This document shows positions 17,977 through 26,968 of a stretch of 42,859 bases of DNA, piece by piece; positions within the stretch are counted from its first letter, which is position 1; each line of letters opens with the position of its first letter. The position numbers were made by a program, and so were the translations under genes. Under the pieces are notes generated by a model. The model did not search any database, was not told where the DNA came from, and saw nothing but the letters and a program-made list of their open reading frames with translations. Source of the DNA: Myxococcales bacterium (lineage in GTDB: Bacteria; Myxococcota_A; Polyangia; Haliangiales; Haliangiaceae); the NCBI GenBank assembly GCA_947483555.1, contig CANKMW010000085.1, positions 1-42,859 on the forward strand, read 5' to 3'.

Positions 17977-19389
17977 GTGCGCTGGCCAATCGTGATCGTC
18001 GCCGCCGCCGCGGTGCCGGCCGCGGCCGGACCCGCTGACGCGCCCTGGGACGGTGCCGTGTTCGCCGGAGCGACCGCGCCGCACCCGGCCAACATCACCG
18101 CCAATCCCGCGGCGATGTTGCTCATCACGCCCGGCACCCACGTCTTTCTCGGTGCCACCGGCACCCTGGACCGTCTCGCGATCGAGCGCCAGGTCATCGA
18201 CGACGGCGGCGGCGATCAACCCGGCCCCAGCGTCCGATCCGGAACCATGGGCGCCGGCGGTCACGTCGGCGTGATCCGGGCCTGGCCCGGCGGCATGGTG
18301 GCGTTCACCGCCGGCACCCCGCCGCCCGAGGAGACGATCGCCGGCGAGGAGGCCCTCGCCTACCACAGCCGCGGCAATCGGACCCGGCAGAAGGACTGGG
18401 GCACCATCGCCGCCGGCTACCGCGTCACCAGCCGGCTCTCGCTCGGGCTGGCCGGCAGCTACGGCACGCGCTCGTCGGTGGTGCGATTTGCCCGCGATAC
18501 CGCGCTCGAGTCCGGCCGCGATCCGGCCCGCGGCGTCGGCAGCGATTGCGGGGGCGTCCGCTGTGGCCTCGAGCATCCCGCCGCCGCCGAGCTGTGGTCG
18601 ATCGACGTGGCCTCGGACAACACCAGCATCGACGACCTCAGCCTTTCGGGCGGCATCCTGGTCCGCCTCCCCGGCGAGCTGTGGCTCGGGCTCTCGTACC
18701 AGCGGCCGTGGAACCTGGGCCGCATCGAACGCAGCGGGGTGGCCACCGTGGTCGGCGCGCCGCGTGATGGTGCCGTGGTGCGGCGCGGCGAGTCGACCCT
18801 GTTCGATCGGCTGCCCGAGGTGGTGCGCGTCGGCGCCCGCTCGCGGCCCCGCGACCGCTGGGACGTCGTCGGCGAGCTGCGCTGGCGACGGTTGGGGCGG
18901 ATCGGCGCCGACGACGTCCGCGTCTACGGTGGTGACCTCGCGGCCGGCGACACGCCCGCGATCTATCCTCGGCCGCGCGGCCTGCACGACGCCGTCGCGC
19001 TCGAGGTTGGCATCGAAGAAGTCGACGACGGACAGCGGCTGCGGCTCGGCGCCCGGGTCGGCGCCGACAGCGGCGCGGTGGCCGGCGAACAGATGTCGGC
19101 GCGGGCGCCCTGGGGCCGGCAGCTCACCGCGGGCGGCGGCCTCCAGCTCCGGCTGGGCTCGCGGTGGGTGGTGCAGGCGGCGTACGGCGTCGGGTTCCAA
19201 CCCACGGTGACCGCCGACCCGAGCGCGTTCGATCCGATCGACCGCCTCGACTGCGTCGACAGTGGCTTCGACGTCGAGCTGGCCGCGTGTGACACCGTGC
19301 GCGGTGGCTATGGCGCGCCCACCGCCGCCGGCGCCTACGGCCGCTGGTCGCACGTCGGCAGCCTGTCGCTCCGAGTCGAGGTCCCATGA
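17977..19389 (+). CDS. FadL/OMPP1-like outer-membrane beta-barrel
   Basis: The 470-residue product has a signal peptide ('VIVAAAAVPAAAGPADA') and then a segment typical of FadL-type porins: 'ANITANPAAMLLITPGTHVF', where the N-P-A-A motif marks the hatch domain. The rest alternates hydrophobic and polar residues as in amphipathic strands ('LSLSGGILVRLPGELWLGLS', 'WDVVGELRWRRLGRI', 'WVVQAAYGVGFQPTV'), ending in a strand before Val-Pro. FadL-type channels take up long-chain fatty acids or other hydrophobic compounds. It starts at a GTG; TACGTT 8 nt before is a possible -10. It leads a four-gene overlapping operon. Confidence 0.85.
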   Translation: MRWPIVIVAAAAVPAAAGPADAPWDGAVFAGATAPHPANITANPAAMLLITPGTHVFLGATGTLDRLAIERQVIDDGGGDQPGPSVRSGTMGAGGHVGVIRAWPGGMVAFTAGTPPPEETIAGEEALAYHSRGNRTRQKDWGTIAAGYRVTSRLSLGLAGSYGTRSSVVRFARDTALESGRDPARGVGSDCGGVRCGLEHPAAAELWSIDVASDNTSIDDLSLSGGILVRLPGELWLGLSYQRPWNLGRIERSGVATVVGAPRDGAVVRRGESTLFDRLPEVVRVGARSRPRDRWDVVGELRWRRLGRIGADDVRVYGGDLAAGDTPAIYPRPRGLHDAVALEVGIEEVDDGQRLRLGARVGADSGAVAGEQMSARAPWGRQLTAGGGLQLRLGSRWVVQAAYGVGFQPTVTADPSAFDPIDRLDCVDSGFDVELAACDTVRGGYGAPTAAGAYGRWSHVGSLSLRVEVP

Positions 19390-20609
19390 TCGCGTCAGAT
19401 CCGAACCCGGTGTCCGCGGGCCCGGCGACCATCGTCGTCTACGGTGCGAGCGGTGTGGTCGGCGGCCTGGTCGCCAGCGCGCTCGCAGCGCGCGGCGCGA
19501 CGGTGGTCCTGGCCGGGCGCGATCGCGGGCGGCTGGCGGCGACCCGAGACCAGCTCGGCGGCGCGGGTGGTCTCGCGATCGCGGTGGCCGCGGCGCACGA
19601 CCGACCGGCGCTCGATCGGGCGGTGGCCGGCGCCCGGGTGGTCGTGGGCTGCGCCGGTCCGTTCCCGCAGGTCGGCGGCGTGGTGGCCGCCGCGGCGGTG
19701 GCGGCCGGCGCCCACTATGTCGATGTCGCTGGCGATCAGGGCTTCGTGCGCGCGCTGCACGAGGAACACGACGCCGAGGCGCGACGACGGGGGACCGTGA
19801 TGGCGCCGGGCGCGGGCGGTCTGGGCGCGATCGGCGATTGGGCCGCGCGGTGGGCAGCCGAGGACGTCCTCGGGACCAGCCCCGGGATCCGCGGCCGACT
19901 CGCCGACGACGATCCGCTCGACGAGATCGTGATCGGGCTGGCGGTCGACGGCTTCGTGCCCGCGCCAGCGGCGCGCCGCGCGATGATCGACGCCGTGACC
20001 GCGCGCGGCGTGGTGTGGCGCGCCGGACGGTGGGACCTGACGCGGGCCGCCGCGCGCGGACACACCATCGACTTCGGCGAGCTCGGGCAGCGAGCCGCGC
20101 GATCGTTTCCCGCCCCCGAGGTCATCACCGTTCCGCGCCACCTCGCCGCCCGGATCGTCGACGGCTTCATCGCGTTGCCCGACGATCCGTGGGCGCGCGG
20201 CCTCGAACGGCTGGCGCCGCTCGCCGGGTTGATGGCGCCGTTCGCCGGACTGCTGGCCCCGGTCCTGGCCACGTTCGTCGATCCGACCCAGGTCCCCGAC
20301 GCGACGACCCGCGCCCGGGCGCGCTTCGTGGTGGTCGCCAGCGCACGGCGCGGCTTCCGACACGCGCAGGTCCGGATCGCCGGCCGCGACGTCTATGCGC
20401 TCGCCGCGCGCACGGTCAGCGACGCCGCGATCATGCTGGCTGGGCGCTCGCCCGATCTCGGCGGCGGCGCGTGCGCTCCCGCCGAGCTGTCCGCGGCGGC
20501 GACCGGACTCGCGACGCTCGAGCGCGACGGCGCGGTGACGCTCTCGACCAGCTTTGGGAGGGAGGCCGGAACAGCCGTGGTAGAAGATCGAGATGCTCGC
20601 AGCTCCTGA
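19386..20609 (+). CDS. saccharopine-dehydrogenase-like NAD(P)-binding protein
   Basis: The 407-residue product has an N-terminal Rossmann fold: 'IVVYGASGVVGGLVASALAA', 'TVVLAGRDRGRL', 'VVVGCAGPFPQVGG' and 'GAHYVDVAGDQGFV'. This is the saccharopine dehydrogenase NADP-binding family, which also contains trans-acting enoyl reductases that work with polyketide/lipid synthases. The C-terminal half has a hydrophobic patch near 275-295. With a FadL-like barrel directly upstream (ATGA overlap), lipid or polyketide metabolism is more likely than lysine metabolism; that is inference. The C-terminus overlaps the peptidase gene by 17 bp. Confidence 0.85.
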   Translation: MIASDPNPVSAGPATIVVYGASGVVGGLVASALAARGATVVLAGRDRGRLAATRDQLGGAGGLAIAVAAAHDRPALDRAVAGARVVVGCAGPFPQVGGVVAAAAVAAGAHYVDVAGDQGFVRALHEEHDAEARRRGTVMAPGAGGLGAIGDWAARWAAEDVLGTSPGIRGRLADDDPLDEIVIGLAVDGFVPAPAARRAMIDAVTARGVVWRAGRWDLTRAAARGHTIDFGELGQRAARSFPAPEVITVPRHLAARIVDGFIALPDDPWARGLERLAPLAGLMAPFAGLLAPVLATFVDPTQVPDATTRARARFVVVASARRGFRHAQVRIAGRDVYALAARTVSDAAIMLAGRSPDLGGGACAPAELSAAATGLATLERDGAVTLSTSFGREAGTAVVEDRDARSS

Positions 20610-22020
20610 CGGCCTGGTGCTCGAGGCCGAGAGCCGGATCGGTCGCGCACTGGTCGCCCGCCGCTGGCGGCTCGCCAACGGCCTGGGCGTGATCGTGGTC
20701 GTCGATCGTGCGGCACCGATCGTCTCGTACCAGACCTGGTACCGGGTCGGCTCGCGCCACGAGCAACCGGGCAAGACCGGCCTCGCGCACCTGTTCGAGC
20801 ACCTGATGTTCGCCCAGACCGAGACCCTCGCCCCCGGCGAGTTCGATCGGGTCGTCGAGCGCACCGGCGGCGAGAGCAACGCGGCGACCTGGGTCGACTG
20901 GACGCAGTATCGGTTGTCCCTGCCCGCCGCCGAGCTCGCGCTCGCCGTGCGCCTCGAGAGCGAGCGGATGAGCCGGCTGCTCTTGACCGCGGCCACCGTG
21001 GAACCCGAGCGCGACGTGGTCACCAACGAGCGTCGCGAGCGCGTCGAGGACGACGTCGACGGCTGGCTCGACGAGCAACTGATGTCGATCGCGTTCGACG
21101 TCCATCCGTACCGCTGGCCCACCATCGGGTGGATGGCCGACATCCGATCGGTCACCCTCGACGACATCCGGGCCTTCTACCGCAGCTGGTATGCGCCCAA
21201 CAACGCGACCCTGGTCGTCGCCGGCGATGTCGACGAGCTCGCGCTCCTCGCCATGGTCCGTGATGCCTACGGCGCGCTGCCGGCGGTCGAGTTGCCGCCG
21301 GGGCCGACCACGGTCGAACCGCCGCAGACCGCCGAACGCGTGAAGCGCGCCCGGCGACCGATCGCCAGCGATCGCGTGCTGTGCGGTTGGAAGGTCGTCG
21401 GCCAGGGTCACCCCGACTGGGCGGCGCTCGAGCTCCTGACCACGCTGCTGGCCGGCAGCCCGTCCTCGCGCCTGCACCGGCGACTGGTGATCGAGCTCGA
21501 GCTGGCGTCGAGCGTCGACGTCCAGCTGACACCGTTCCGCGACCCGTCGCTGCTGCGGGTCGCCGTGACCTGCGCCCGCGGCCACCGCGCCGAGGAGTCC
21601 CTGGCCGAGATCGATCGCGTGATCGGCGAGCTCGCCGATGGCGGCGCTGACGACGCCGAGGTCCAGAAGGCCAAGAACCTGACCGAGACCGATTTCTGGT
21701 CGGCGCTGGTGGATGTCGACGGCAAGGCCGAGGCGCTCGGCCACCACGAGACCGCGCTCGGCGACTTCCGCACCCTCGGCGAGCTCGCCGAACGATTGGC
21801 CGCCGTGACGGCTGCGGATCTGCGGCGCGTGGTGCGCGAGTACCTGGTGCCGCGGACCCGGACGGTGATCGTCGCGGAGCCCGACGGTTCGGAGCCAGCC
21901 GACGGCGACGGCGGCGACGGCGATGGCGACGGCGATGGCGACGACGATGCCGACGGCGACGGCGACGACGATGCCGACGGCGACGGCGACGACGGCGGCC
22001 ACCGCGGAGACCAGGGATGA
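20593..22020 (+). CDS. M16 zinc peptidase, catalytic-type subunit
   Basis: The 475-residue product belongs to the pitrilysin/processing peptidase family. The inverted zinc motif HxxEH is present ('GLAHLFEHLMF'), with the distal Glu in 'AVRLESERMSRLL' and family motifs 'NGLGVIVVVDRAAPIVSYQT' and 'WYAPNNATLVVAGDVD'. No signal peptide is seen, so it is probably cytoplasmic unless exported otherwise. The last about 35 residues are an Asp-Gly run encoded by a 24-bp repeat. The start overlaps the previous gene by 17 bp and the stop overlaps the next M16 gene (ATGA), so the two M16 proteins are expected to form a two-chain peptidase. Confidence 0.92.
   Translation: MLAAPDGLVLEAESRIGRALVARRWRLANGLGVIVVVDRAAPIVSYQTWYRVGSRHEQPGKTGLAHLFEHLMFAQTETLAPGEFDRVVERTGGESNAATWVDWTQYRLSLPAAELALAVRLESERMSRLLLTAATVEPERDVVTNERRERVEDDVDGWLDEQLMSIAFDVHPYRWPTIGWMADIRSVTLDDIRAFYRSWYAPNNATLVVAGDVDELALLAMVRDAYGALPAVELPPGPTTVEPPQTAERVKRARRPIASDRVLCGWKVVGQGHPDWAALELLTTLLAGSPSSRLHRRLVIELELASSVDVQLTPFRDPSLLRVAVTCARGHRAEESLAEIDRVIGELADGGADDAEVQKAKNLTETDFWSALVDVDGKAEALGHHETALGDFRTLGELAERLAAVTAADLRRVVREYLVPRTRTVIVAEPDGSEPADGDGGDGDGDGDGDDDADGDGDDDADGDGDDGGHRGDQG
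21899..22004 (+). repeat. Asp-Gly coding tandem repeat
   Basis: GAC/GGC/GAT codons dominate. A 24-bp unit, GACGACGATGCC followed by GACGGCGACGGC, occurs twice in tandem (21940-21963, 21964-21987) with partial copies around it. It encodes an acidic D-D-D-A-D-G-D-G tail on the catalytic M16 subunit, similar in composition to calcium-binding DxDxDG repeats. Confidence 0.7.
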
Positions 22021-23297
22021 GCGCCGAGGTCCATGTCGCGCCGAGCGCGGATGCACCGCTGGTGTGGATCGAGGTCGCGATCCGCGGCGGCGCCGCCGCC
22101 GACCCGTTCGGCCTCGAGGGCCTGCACCGTCACGCCGCCCTGCTGGCCCGGCGCGGGGCTGGTGGCCGCGATCGAGCCGCCTTCGATGACGCCCTCGACC
22201 GCATGGGCGCCGCGATCGACGTCGGCGTCGGCCGCGATTCGACCACGATGTCGGCCGTGACCCTGACCCGCAACCTCGACGACGTGGTCGCCCTGTGTGC
22301 CGACGTCCTGGCCGCGCCCGGCTTCGCCGAGGTCGAGCACGAGCGCCTGCGCCGCGAGACCCCGCAGGTGCTCGACGAGATCCGCGACGACGACGGCTCG
22401 CTGGTGACCCGCTGGTTCGATCGCGAGTGCGCGCCCGGCCACGCCTACGGCCGAACCTCGCTTGGCACCGAGGCGTCGCTACCACGACTCGAGCTCGCCC
22501 TGGCGCGCGAGACGTGGCGACGCGAGGTGGTCCCGGACAACCTGGTGATCGGAGTCGCCGGCGATGTCGACGAGGCCCGGGCGCGGTCGATCGCAGCCCG
22601 GCTCACCGAGCGACTGGCGACGGGGCCGGCGCCGACGCCGCCCGAGGTCGGCGGCAGCGATCCAACCGCCGGCCGCCGCGTCGTGCTGGTCGACAAGGCC
22701 GAGCGCACCCAGGCCCAGCTCCGACTCGGCCACCTCGGCCCGCGCTTCGGCGACCCCGACACCGCGGCCCTGGTGCTGCTCGAGACCGGCTTCGGCGGCA
22801 TGTTCTCGTCCCGACTGATGCAGGAGATCCGGGTCCGCCGCGGCTGGAGCTACGGTGCCGGGTGCGTCCTGCGGCGCTCGCGGGGCCGCCACTGGCTCGA
22901 GATCTGGATGGCGACCGGGATCGACGTCGCCGGCGACGCCGTGAAGACGACGCTCGAGCTGTACGCCGACGTCGCGGCCAGGGGGCTCGACGCCGAGGAG
23001 ACCGCGCTGGCCCGTTCGTACGTGGTCGGCTCGATGCCGTTCCACAACGCCACGGCGCGCCAGCGCATGCAACTCGCGGTGCGTGACGCGGTCTACGGCC
23101 TGCCGGCTGGCTACACCGCCGGGCTGCCGGCGCACGTCGCGGAGCTGGGACCGACCGACGTCGCCCGCGCCGCCGCGCGCTGGCTACGCCCCGACGCGGT
23201 GGTCACGGTGGCGGTGGCGACCGCGGCGACCGCGCGCGTGGCGCTCGAGGGCGCCGGTGCCGGTCCGGTGAGCGTCGTGGCCCACGACGGTTACTGA
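22017..23297 (+). CDS. M16 peptidase-like partner subunit, no zinc motif
   Basis: The 426-residue product has the M16 two-domain fold, but the HxxEH position reads 'GLEGLHRHAALLARRG', which lacks the motif, so it cannot bind zinc in the usual way. The C-terminal half keeps the 'FSSRLMQEIRVRRGWSYGAG' segment, whose Arg/Tyr pair binds substrate in M16 partner subunits. Family precedent (alpha/beta mitochondrial processing peptidase and two-chain bacterial M16B pairs) predicts a heterodimer with the preceding protein. It starts at an ATGA overlap with that gene and ends the operon. Confidence 0.9.
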   Translation: MSAEVHVAPSADAPLVWIEVAIRGGAAADPFGLEGLHRHAALLARRGAGGRDRAAFDDALDRMGAAIDVGVGRDSTTMSAVTLTRNLDDVVALCADVLAAPGFAEVEHERLRRETPQVLDEIRDDDGSLVTRWFDRECAPGHAYGRTSLGTEASLPRLELALARETWRREVVPDNLVIGVAGDVDEARARSIAARLTERLATGPAPTPPEVGGSDPTAGRRVVLVDKAERTQAQLRLGHLGPRFGDPDTAALVLLETGFGGMFSSRLMQEIRVRRGWSYGAGCVLRRSRGRHWLEIWMATGIDVAGDAVKTTLELYADVAARGLDAEETALARSYVVGSMPFHNATARQRMQLAVRDAVYGLPAGYTAGLPAHVAELGPTDVARAAARWLRPDAVVTVAVATAATARVALEGAGAGPVSVVAHDGY

Positions 23298-23350
23298 AGC
23301 GGTGCCGATCGGTGCCTGATCGGTGCCTGATCCGTGACCGATTGGTGACG
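23296..23350. repeat. 11-bp tandem repeat between convergent M16 and mutS genes
   Basis: GATCGGTGCCT occurs twice (23307-23317, 23318-23328), followed by GATCCGTGACC and GATTGGTGACG in the same 11-bp register, with a degenerate copy before them. The array starts at the M16 stop and fills most of the gap to the mutS stop. Confidence 0.6.
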
Positions 23351-23363
23351 GTGCCGCGAGCGA

Positions 23364-26030
23364 TCAGCTGGCCGAGTCCAGCACCAGCGCCCGCAACTCG
23401 GCCAGCACGCCGAGCGCCTCGATCGGCGTCATGCGATCCGGATCGAGCTGGTGCAGACGGGCGACCGCGGCCGCGGCCCCGGCGGCAACCGGCGCGACCA
23501 CCGGCGGCGCGACCACCGGCGGTGACGTCCCGGCCAGCAACGACAGCTGCGCGCTGGCCGCACCCAGGCCCCGTCCCGACTCCAGCTTGTCGAGGATCTG
23601 GCGGGCGCGCCCGATCACCGAGCGCGGCAGCCCCGCCAGGCGGGCCACGTCGATGCCGTAGCTGCGGCTGGCGGCGCCAGGTGCGATCCGGCGCAGGAAC
23701 ACGACCTCGCCCTTGTGCTCGCGGACCTGGGCCGAGACGTTGCGCACCCGCGGCCGGGTCTCCGCCAGCGCGACCAGCTCGTGGTAGTGGGTCGCGAACA
23801 GCGTGCGGGCGCCGATCGCATCGTGGAGGTACTCGGCGACCGCCCACGCGATCGAGACCCCGTCGAACGTCGACGTGCCGCGGCCGACCTCGTCGAGCAG
23901 GATCAGCGAGCGCCGGGTCGCGCCGGCGAGGATGGCGGCGGTCTCGCGCATCTCGACCATGAACGTCGAGTCACCGCGGGCCAGGTTGTCGGCGGCGCCG
24001 ACCCGGGTGTACAGGCGATCGCAGATGCCGATCGTCGCCGCCCGCGCCGGCACGAAGCTGCCCATCTGCGCCAGCAAGACGATCTGCGCCACCTGCCGCA
24101 TGTACGTCGACTTGCCGGCCATGTTGGGGCCGGTGACCAGGATCAGCTGCTCACCGGCGGCGTCGAGGAAGGCGTCGTTGGGCACGAAGGTGCCGGCTGG
24201 TAGCGCCGCCTCGACGACCGGGTGGCGGCCGTCGGCGATGTCGATCACCACCCCGTCGTCGATGGTCGGCCGGCACCAGCCCGAGCGCTCGGCGACATCG
24301 GCCAGCGTCCCCAGCACGTCGAGCGCGGCGATCGCCGCGCCGGCGGCGAGCAGCGCCGCGGCGTGCACCGCGACCTCGGCGGTGAGGGCGCGGAACAGCT
24401 CGGCCTCCCGCACCGCGAGCGTGTCTTCGGCGGCCAGCACCTTGCTCTCCAGCTCGGCGAGCTCGGGCGTGACGAACCGTTCGCCGGTCGCCACCGTCTG
24501 CTTGCGCAGGTAGTCGGCGGGCACCTTGCCGAGGTGCGCCTTGGTGATCTCGATGTAGTACCCGAACACGCGGTTGTAGCGAACCTTGAGGCTGGCGATG
24601 CCGCTCTTCTTCTGCTCGCGGGTCTCGATGGCGAGGATCTGATCTTTTCCGCCGTCGGCCAGCTGGCGGCAGTCGTCTACGGCGCGGTCGAAGCCGGTGC
24701 GGATGAAGCCACCGTCCTTGATCATTGGCGCCGGCTCGTCGACCAGCGCCACGGCCAGGCGAGCCGCGAGCGCGGCCATGGCCGGCGTGGCGACCGCGCT
24801 CAGCGCCAGGCACACCGGCACCGGCGCCAGCTCGTCGGCGGCCGCCGCCAGCATCGCGACCAGCTCGGGCAGGCGCGCGATCGAGTCGCGCAGGCGACCG
24901 AGGTCACGCGGCTGGGCGACGCCGAGCGTGGTCTTGCCGGCGAGGCGCTCGATGTCGGCCACCCCGCGCAACGCGCTGCGGAGCTCGCGGCGCAGGTCGG
25001 GCCGTTCGCGCAGCCACTCGACGGCATCGTGGCGGCGACGGATCGCCGCGACGTCGGTGAGCGGATACAGGAGCCAGCGCCGCACCAGCCGGGCGCCGGG
25101 CGAGGTCGCGGTGTCGTCGAGGACGTCGAGCAAGGAGCCCGCTCGCTTGCCGCCCATCAGCGTCTCGGTCAGCTCGAGGTTGGCGATCGCGGTCTCGTCG
25201 AGCACCAGGGCGGCGTCGGCGGCGTAGACCGCGAGCCGCACCACCGGCAGCACGCCCGCCGGCTGGGTGGCGCGGGCGTAGGCGAGCACGGCGGCGGCAG
25301 CGCGCAGCGCGAGCGGAACCCCGGCCGGCACGTCGGCGAGACTGGCCGCCAGCTCGGCACGCGCCCCGCCCTCGTCACCGACCGGCGCCACCGACCACGC
25401 GGCGCGGTACCGTCGCACCAGGGTCCCGGGCCCGGCCGCGCCCCCATCGACCAGGGTCGCCGCGTCGACGATCACCTCGCGCGGCGCGACCCGGCACAGC
25501 TCGTCCGCCGCCGCGGCGGCGCCGGCCAGCTCGGTGGCGCGAAACTCACCGGTGGTGACGTCGAGGTACGCGAGCCCCCACGGCGTCGTCGGATCGCTCC
25601 CCGCTGCCGCCACCAGCGCCGCGAGGTAGCGCGGCGCGCGCGCATCGAGCGACTCCTCGTCGACGACCACGCCGGGGGTGACCACCCGCACCACCTCGCG
25701 CTTGACCAGGCCCTTGGCCAGCTTCGGATCTTCGACCTGCTCGCACAGCGCGACCTTGTGACCGAGCTCGGTCAGGCGGGCGACGTAGCCACGCGCGGCG
25801 TGGTGCGGCACGCCGCACATCGGCACCGCGTCGACCTTGCCCTTGTCGCGGGTGGTCAGGGTGAGGTCGAGCAGGCTCGAGCCGAGCACCGCGTCCTCGA
25901 AGAACATCTCGTAGAAGTCGCCCAGCCGGAAGAAGACGATCGCGTCCGGGTAGCGTTCCTTGACGTCGAGGAACTGCCGCATCAGCGGCGTGTCGGCGGG
26001 CGAGGTGCGAGCCACCACCTGTCCTACCAC
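23364..26030 (-). CDS. mutS: DNA mismatch repair ATPase MutS
   Basis: Recognises base mismatches and small loops and recruits MutL. In the 888-residue product the N-terminal mismatch-binding domain has 'FFRLGDFYEMFFEDA' with the conserved Phe and Glu. The ATPase domain has Walker A 'VTGPNMAGKSTYMRQ', 'SFVPARAATIGICDRLYTR', 'STFMVEMRETA', Walker B/signature 'LILLDEVGRGTSTFDG' and 'LFATHYHEL'. A short beta-clamp/MutL-type tail follows an Ala/Val-rich stretch. The start is the GTG at 26030, the first start codon in frame. A hexanucleotide array lies directly before it (26037-26083), where a ribosome site would normally be. Confidence 0.97.
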   Translation of the reverse strand: MVGQVVARTSPADTPLMRQFLDVKERYPDAIVFFRLGDFYEMFFEDAVLGSSLLDLTLTTRDKGKVDAVPMCGVPHHAARGYVARLTELGHKVALCEQVEDPKLAKGLVKREVVRVVTPGVVVDEESLDARAPRYLAALVAAAGSDPTTPWGLAYLDVTTGEFRATELAGAAAAADELCRVAPREVIVDAATLVDGGAAGPGTLVRRYRAAWSVAPVGDEGGARAELAASLADVPAGVPLALRAAAAVLAYARATQPAGVLPVVRLAVYAADAALVLDETAIANLELTETLMGGKRAGSLLDVLDDTATSPGARLVRRWLLYPLTDVAAIRRRHDAVEWLRERPDLRRELRSALRGVADIERLAGKTTLGVAQPRDLGRLRDSIARLPELVAMLAAAADELAPVPVCLALSAVATPAMAALAARLAVALVDEPAPMIKDGGFIRTGFDRAVDDCRQLADGGKDQILAIETREQKKSGIASLKVRYNRVFGYYIEITKAHLGKVPADYLRKQTVATGERFVTPELAELESKVLAAEDTLAVREAELFRALTAEVAVHAAALLAAGAAIAALDVLGTLADVAERSGWCRPTIDDGVVIDIADGRHPVVEAALPAGTFVPNDAFLDAAGEQLILVTGPNMAGKSTYMRQVAQIVLLAQMGSFVPARAATIGICDRLYTRVGAADNLARGDSTFMVEMRETAAILAGATRRSLILLDEVGRGTSTFDGVSIAWAVAEYLHDAIGARTLFATHYHELVALAETRPRVRNVSAQVREHKGEVVFLRRIAPGAASRSYGIDVARLAGLPRSVIGRARQILDKLESGRGLGAASAQLSLLAGTSPPVVAPPVVAPVAAGAAAAVARLHQLDPDRMTPIEALGVLAELRALVLDSAS

Positions 26031-26036
26031 GCCTGC

Positions 26037-26083
<47 letters not shown>

Positions 26084-26116
26084 TCTCGATCTCTCTCGTT
26101 CTCCCCCGGCTTCGGA

Positions 26117-26926
26117 TCAGAGCCGCGTCACGTAGGCGATCTTCGGCACCTTGCGCTCGAACTCGGCCTTGGCCGCCACCGCCCGGTCGTAGCTGTCGTA
26201 GTTGCCGAGTCGCACCCGGTAGAACGTGCCCTTGCCCTCGACCTCGGCACTCACGACGTAGGCGCCGTAGCCAGCGCCCTTGACGGTGGCCATGAACGCG
26301 TCCGCCTCGCCCCGGTCCTGGAACGCCGACAGCTGCAGCGTGAACTTGCCGCTCGACTCGGGCTCGCGTCCGCTCAGGCTCGGTCCCGCCCCCTTGGCGA
26401 TGGCGGGCTCCGGGCGATCGACGGGCCCAACGATGGCTTCGGGGCCCGGCACCGCGCTGACGCCGACCTGCGTCAGCCGGTGGGGCCCGGCGCCGTCCGG
26501 CCCCGGCGGCTTGCGCGCCCGGTCGGCCTCGACCGCCGGCTTCGCAGGCAGCTTCGACGGCGGCGCCTTGGCCTTCTCGGCTGCGGGTGGCGCCGGCGGC
26601 TCGGCGGGCTCGGTCACGGCCTGGATCGCGCGATCGACCTCGGCGAGCGGCGCGACCGCTCCGCCCAGCGCGGCCGGATACGTCAGCTCACCGTTGCCCG
26701 CGGCCAGCCGATCGAGCGCCGCCAGCGGATCCTTGCGCGCCGAGGTCGTCGCCGCGCGATCGACGTGGGCCCGCGCCTCCAGCCGCCGTCCGATCATCAC
26801 CCCGAGGACGAACACCATGCACGCGACCACCGCGCCGCCGAAGAACAGATAGAAGATCTGGCGGCCGTCGAGGCTGACCTCGATCTTGTCCTTGTACAGC
26901 TCGGGTTCGGACGTGCGGGTCACCAT
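26117..26926 (-). CDS. membrane-anchored SPOR-domain protein
   Basis: The 269-residue product has a short cytoplasmic N-terminus ('ELYKDKIEVSLDGRQ'), a transmembrane helix ('IFYLFFGGAVVACMVFVLG'), a long Ala/Pro/Lys-rich spacer, and a C-terminal SPOR domain ('FTLQLSAFQDRGEADAF', 'GAYVVSAEV', 'FYRVRLGNYDSYDRAVAA'). SPOR domains bind denuded glycan strands of septal peptidoglycan, so a role at the division site or in wall remodelling is expected. I chose the ATG at 26926 because the residues before it (from 26962) are Pro/Arg-rich with no visible ribosome site. It lies 42 bp after the large lipoprotein and 86 bp before mutS. Confidence 0.9.
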   Translation of the reverse strand: MVTRTSEPELYKDKIEVSLDGRQIFYLFFGGAVVACMVFVLGVMIGRRLEARAHVDRAATTSARKDPLAALDRLAAGNGELTYPAALGGAVAPLAEVDRAIQAVTEPAEPPAPPAAEKAKAPPSKLPAKPAVEADRARKPPGPDGAGPHRLTQVGVSAVPGPEAIVGPVDRPEPAIAKGAGPSLSGREPESSGKFTLQLSAFQDRGEADAFMATVKGAGYGAYVVSAEVEGKGTFYRVRLGNYDSYDRAVAAKAEFERKVPKIAYVTRL

Positions 26927-26968
26927 GCCCCCGACGTTCGCCTGCCCCGGCCGGCGGGGCAAAAAAAA

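Noticed and set aside
26944..26968. GCCCCG hairpin next to a run of eight A, considered as a terminator
   Set aside because: On the minus strand the T run precedes the hairpin and on the plus strand A follows it, so neither fits an intrinsic terminator.
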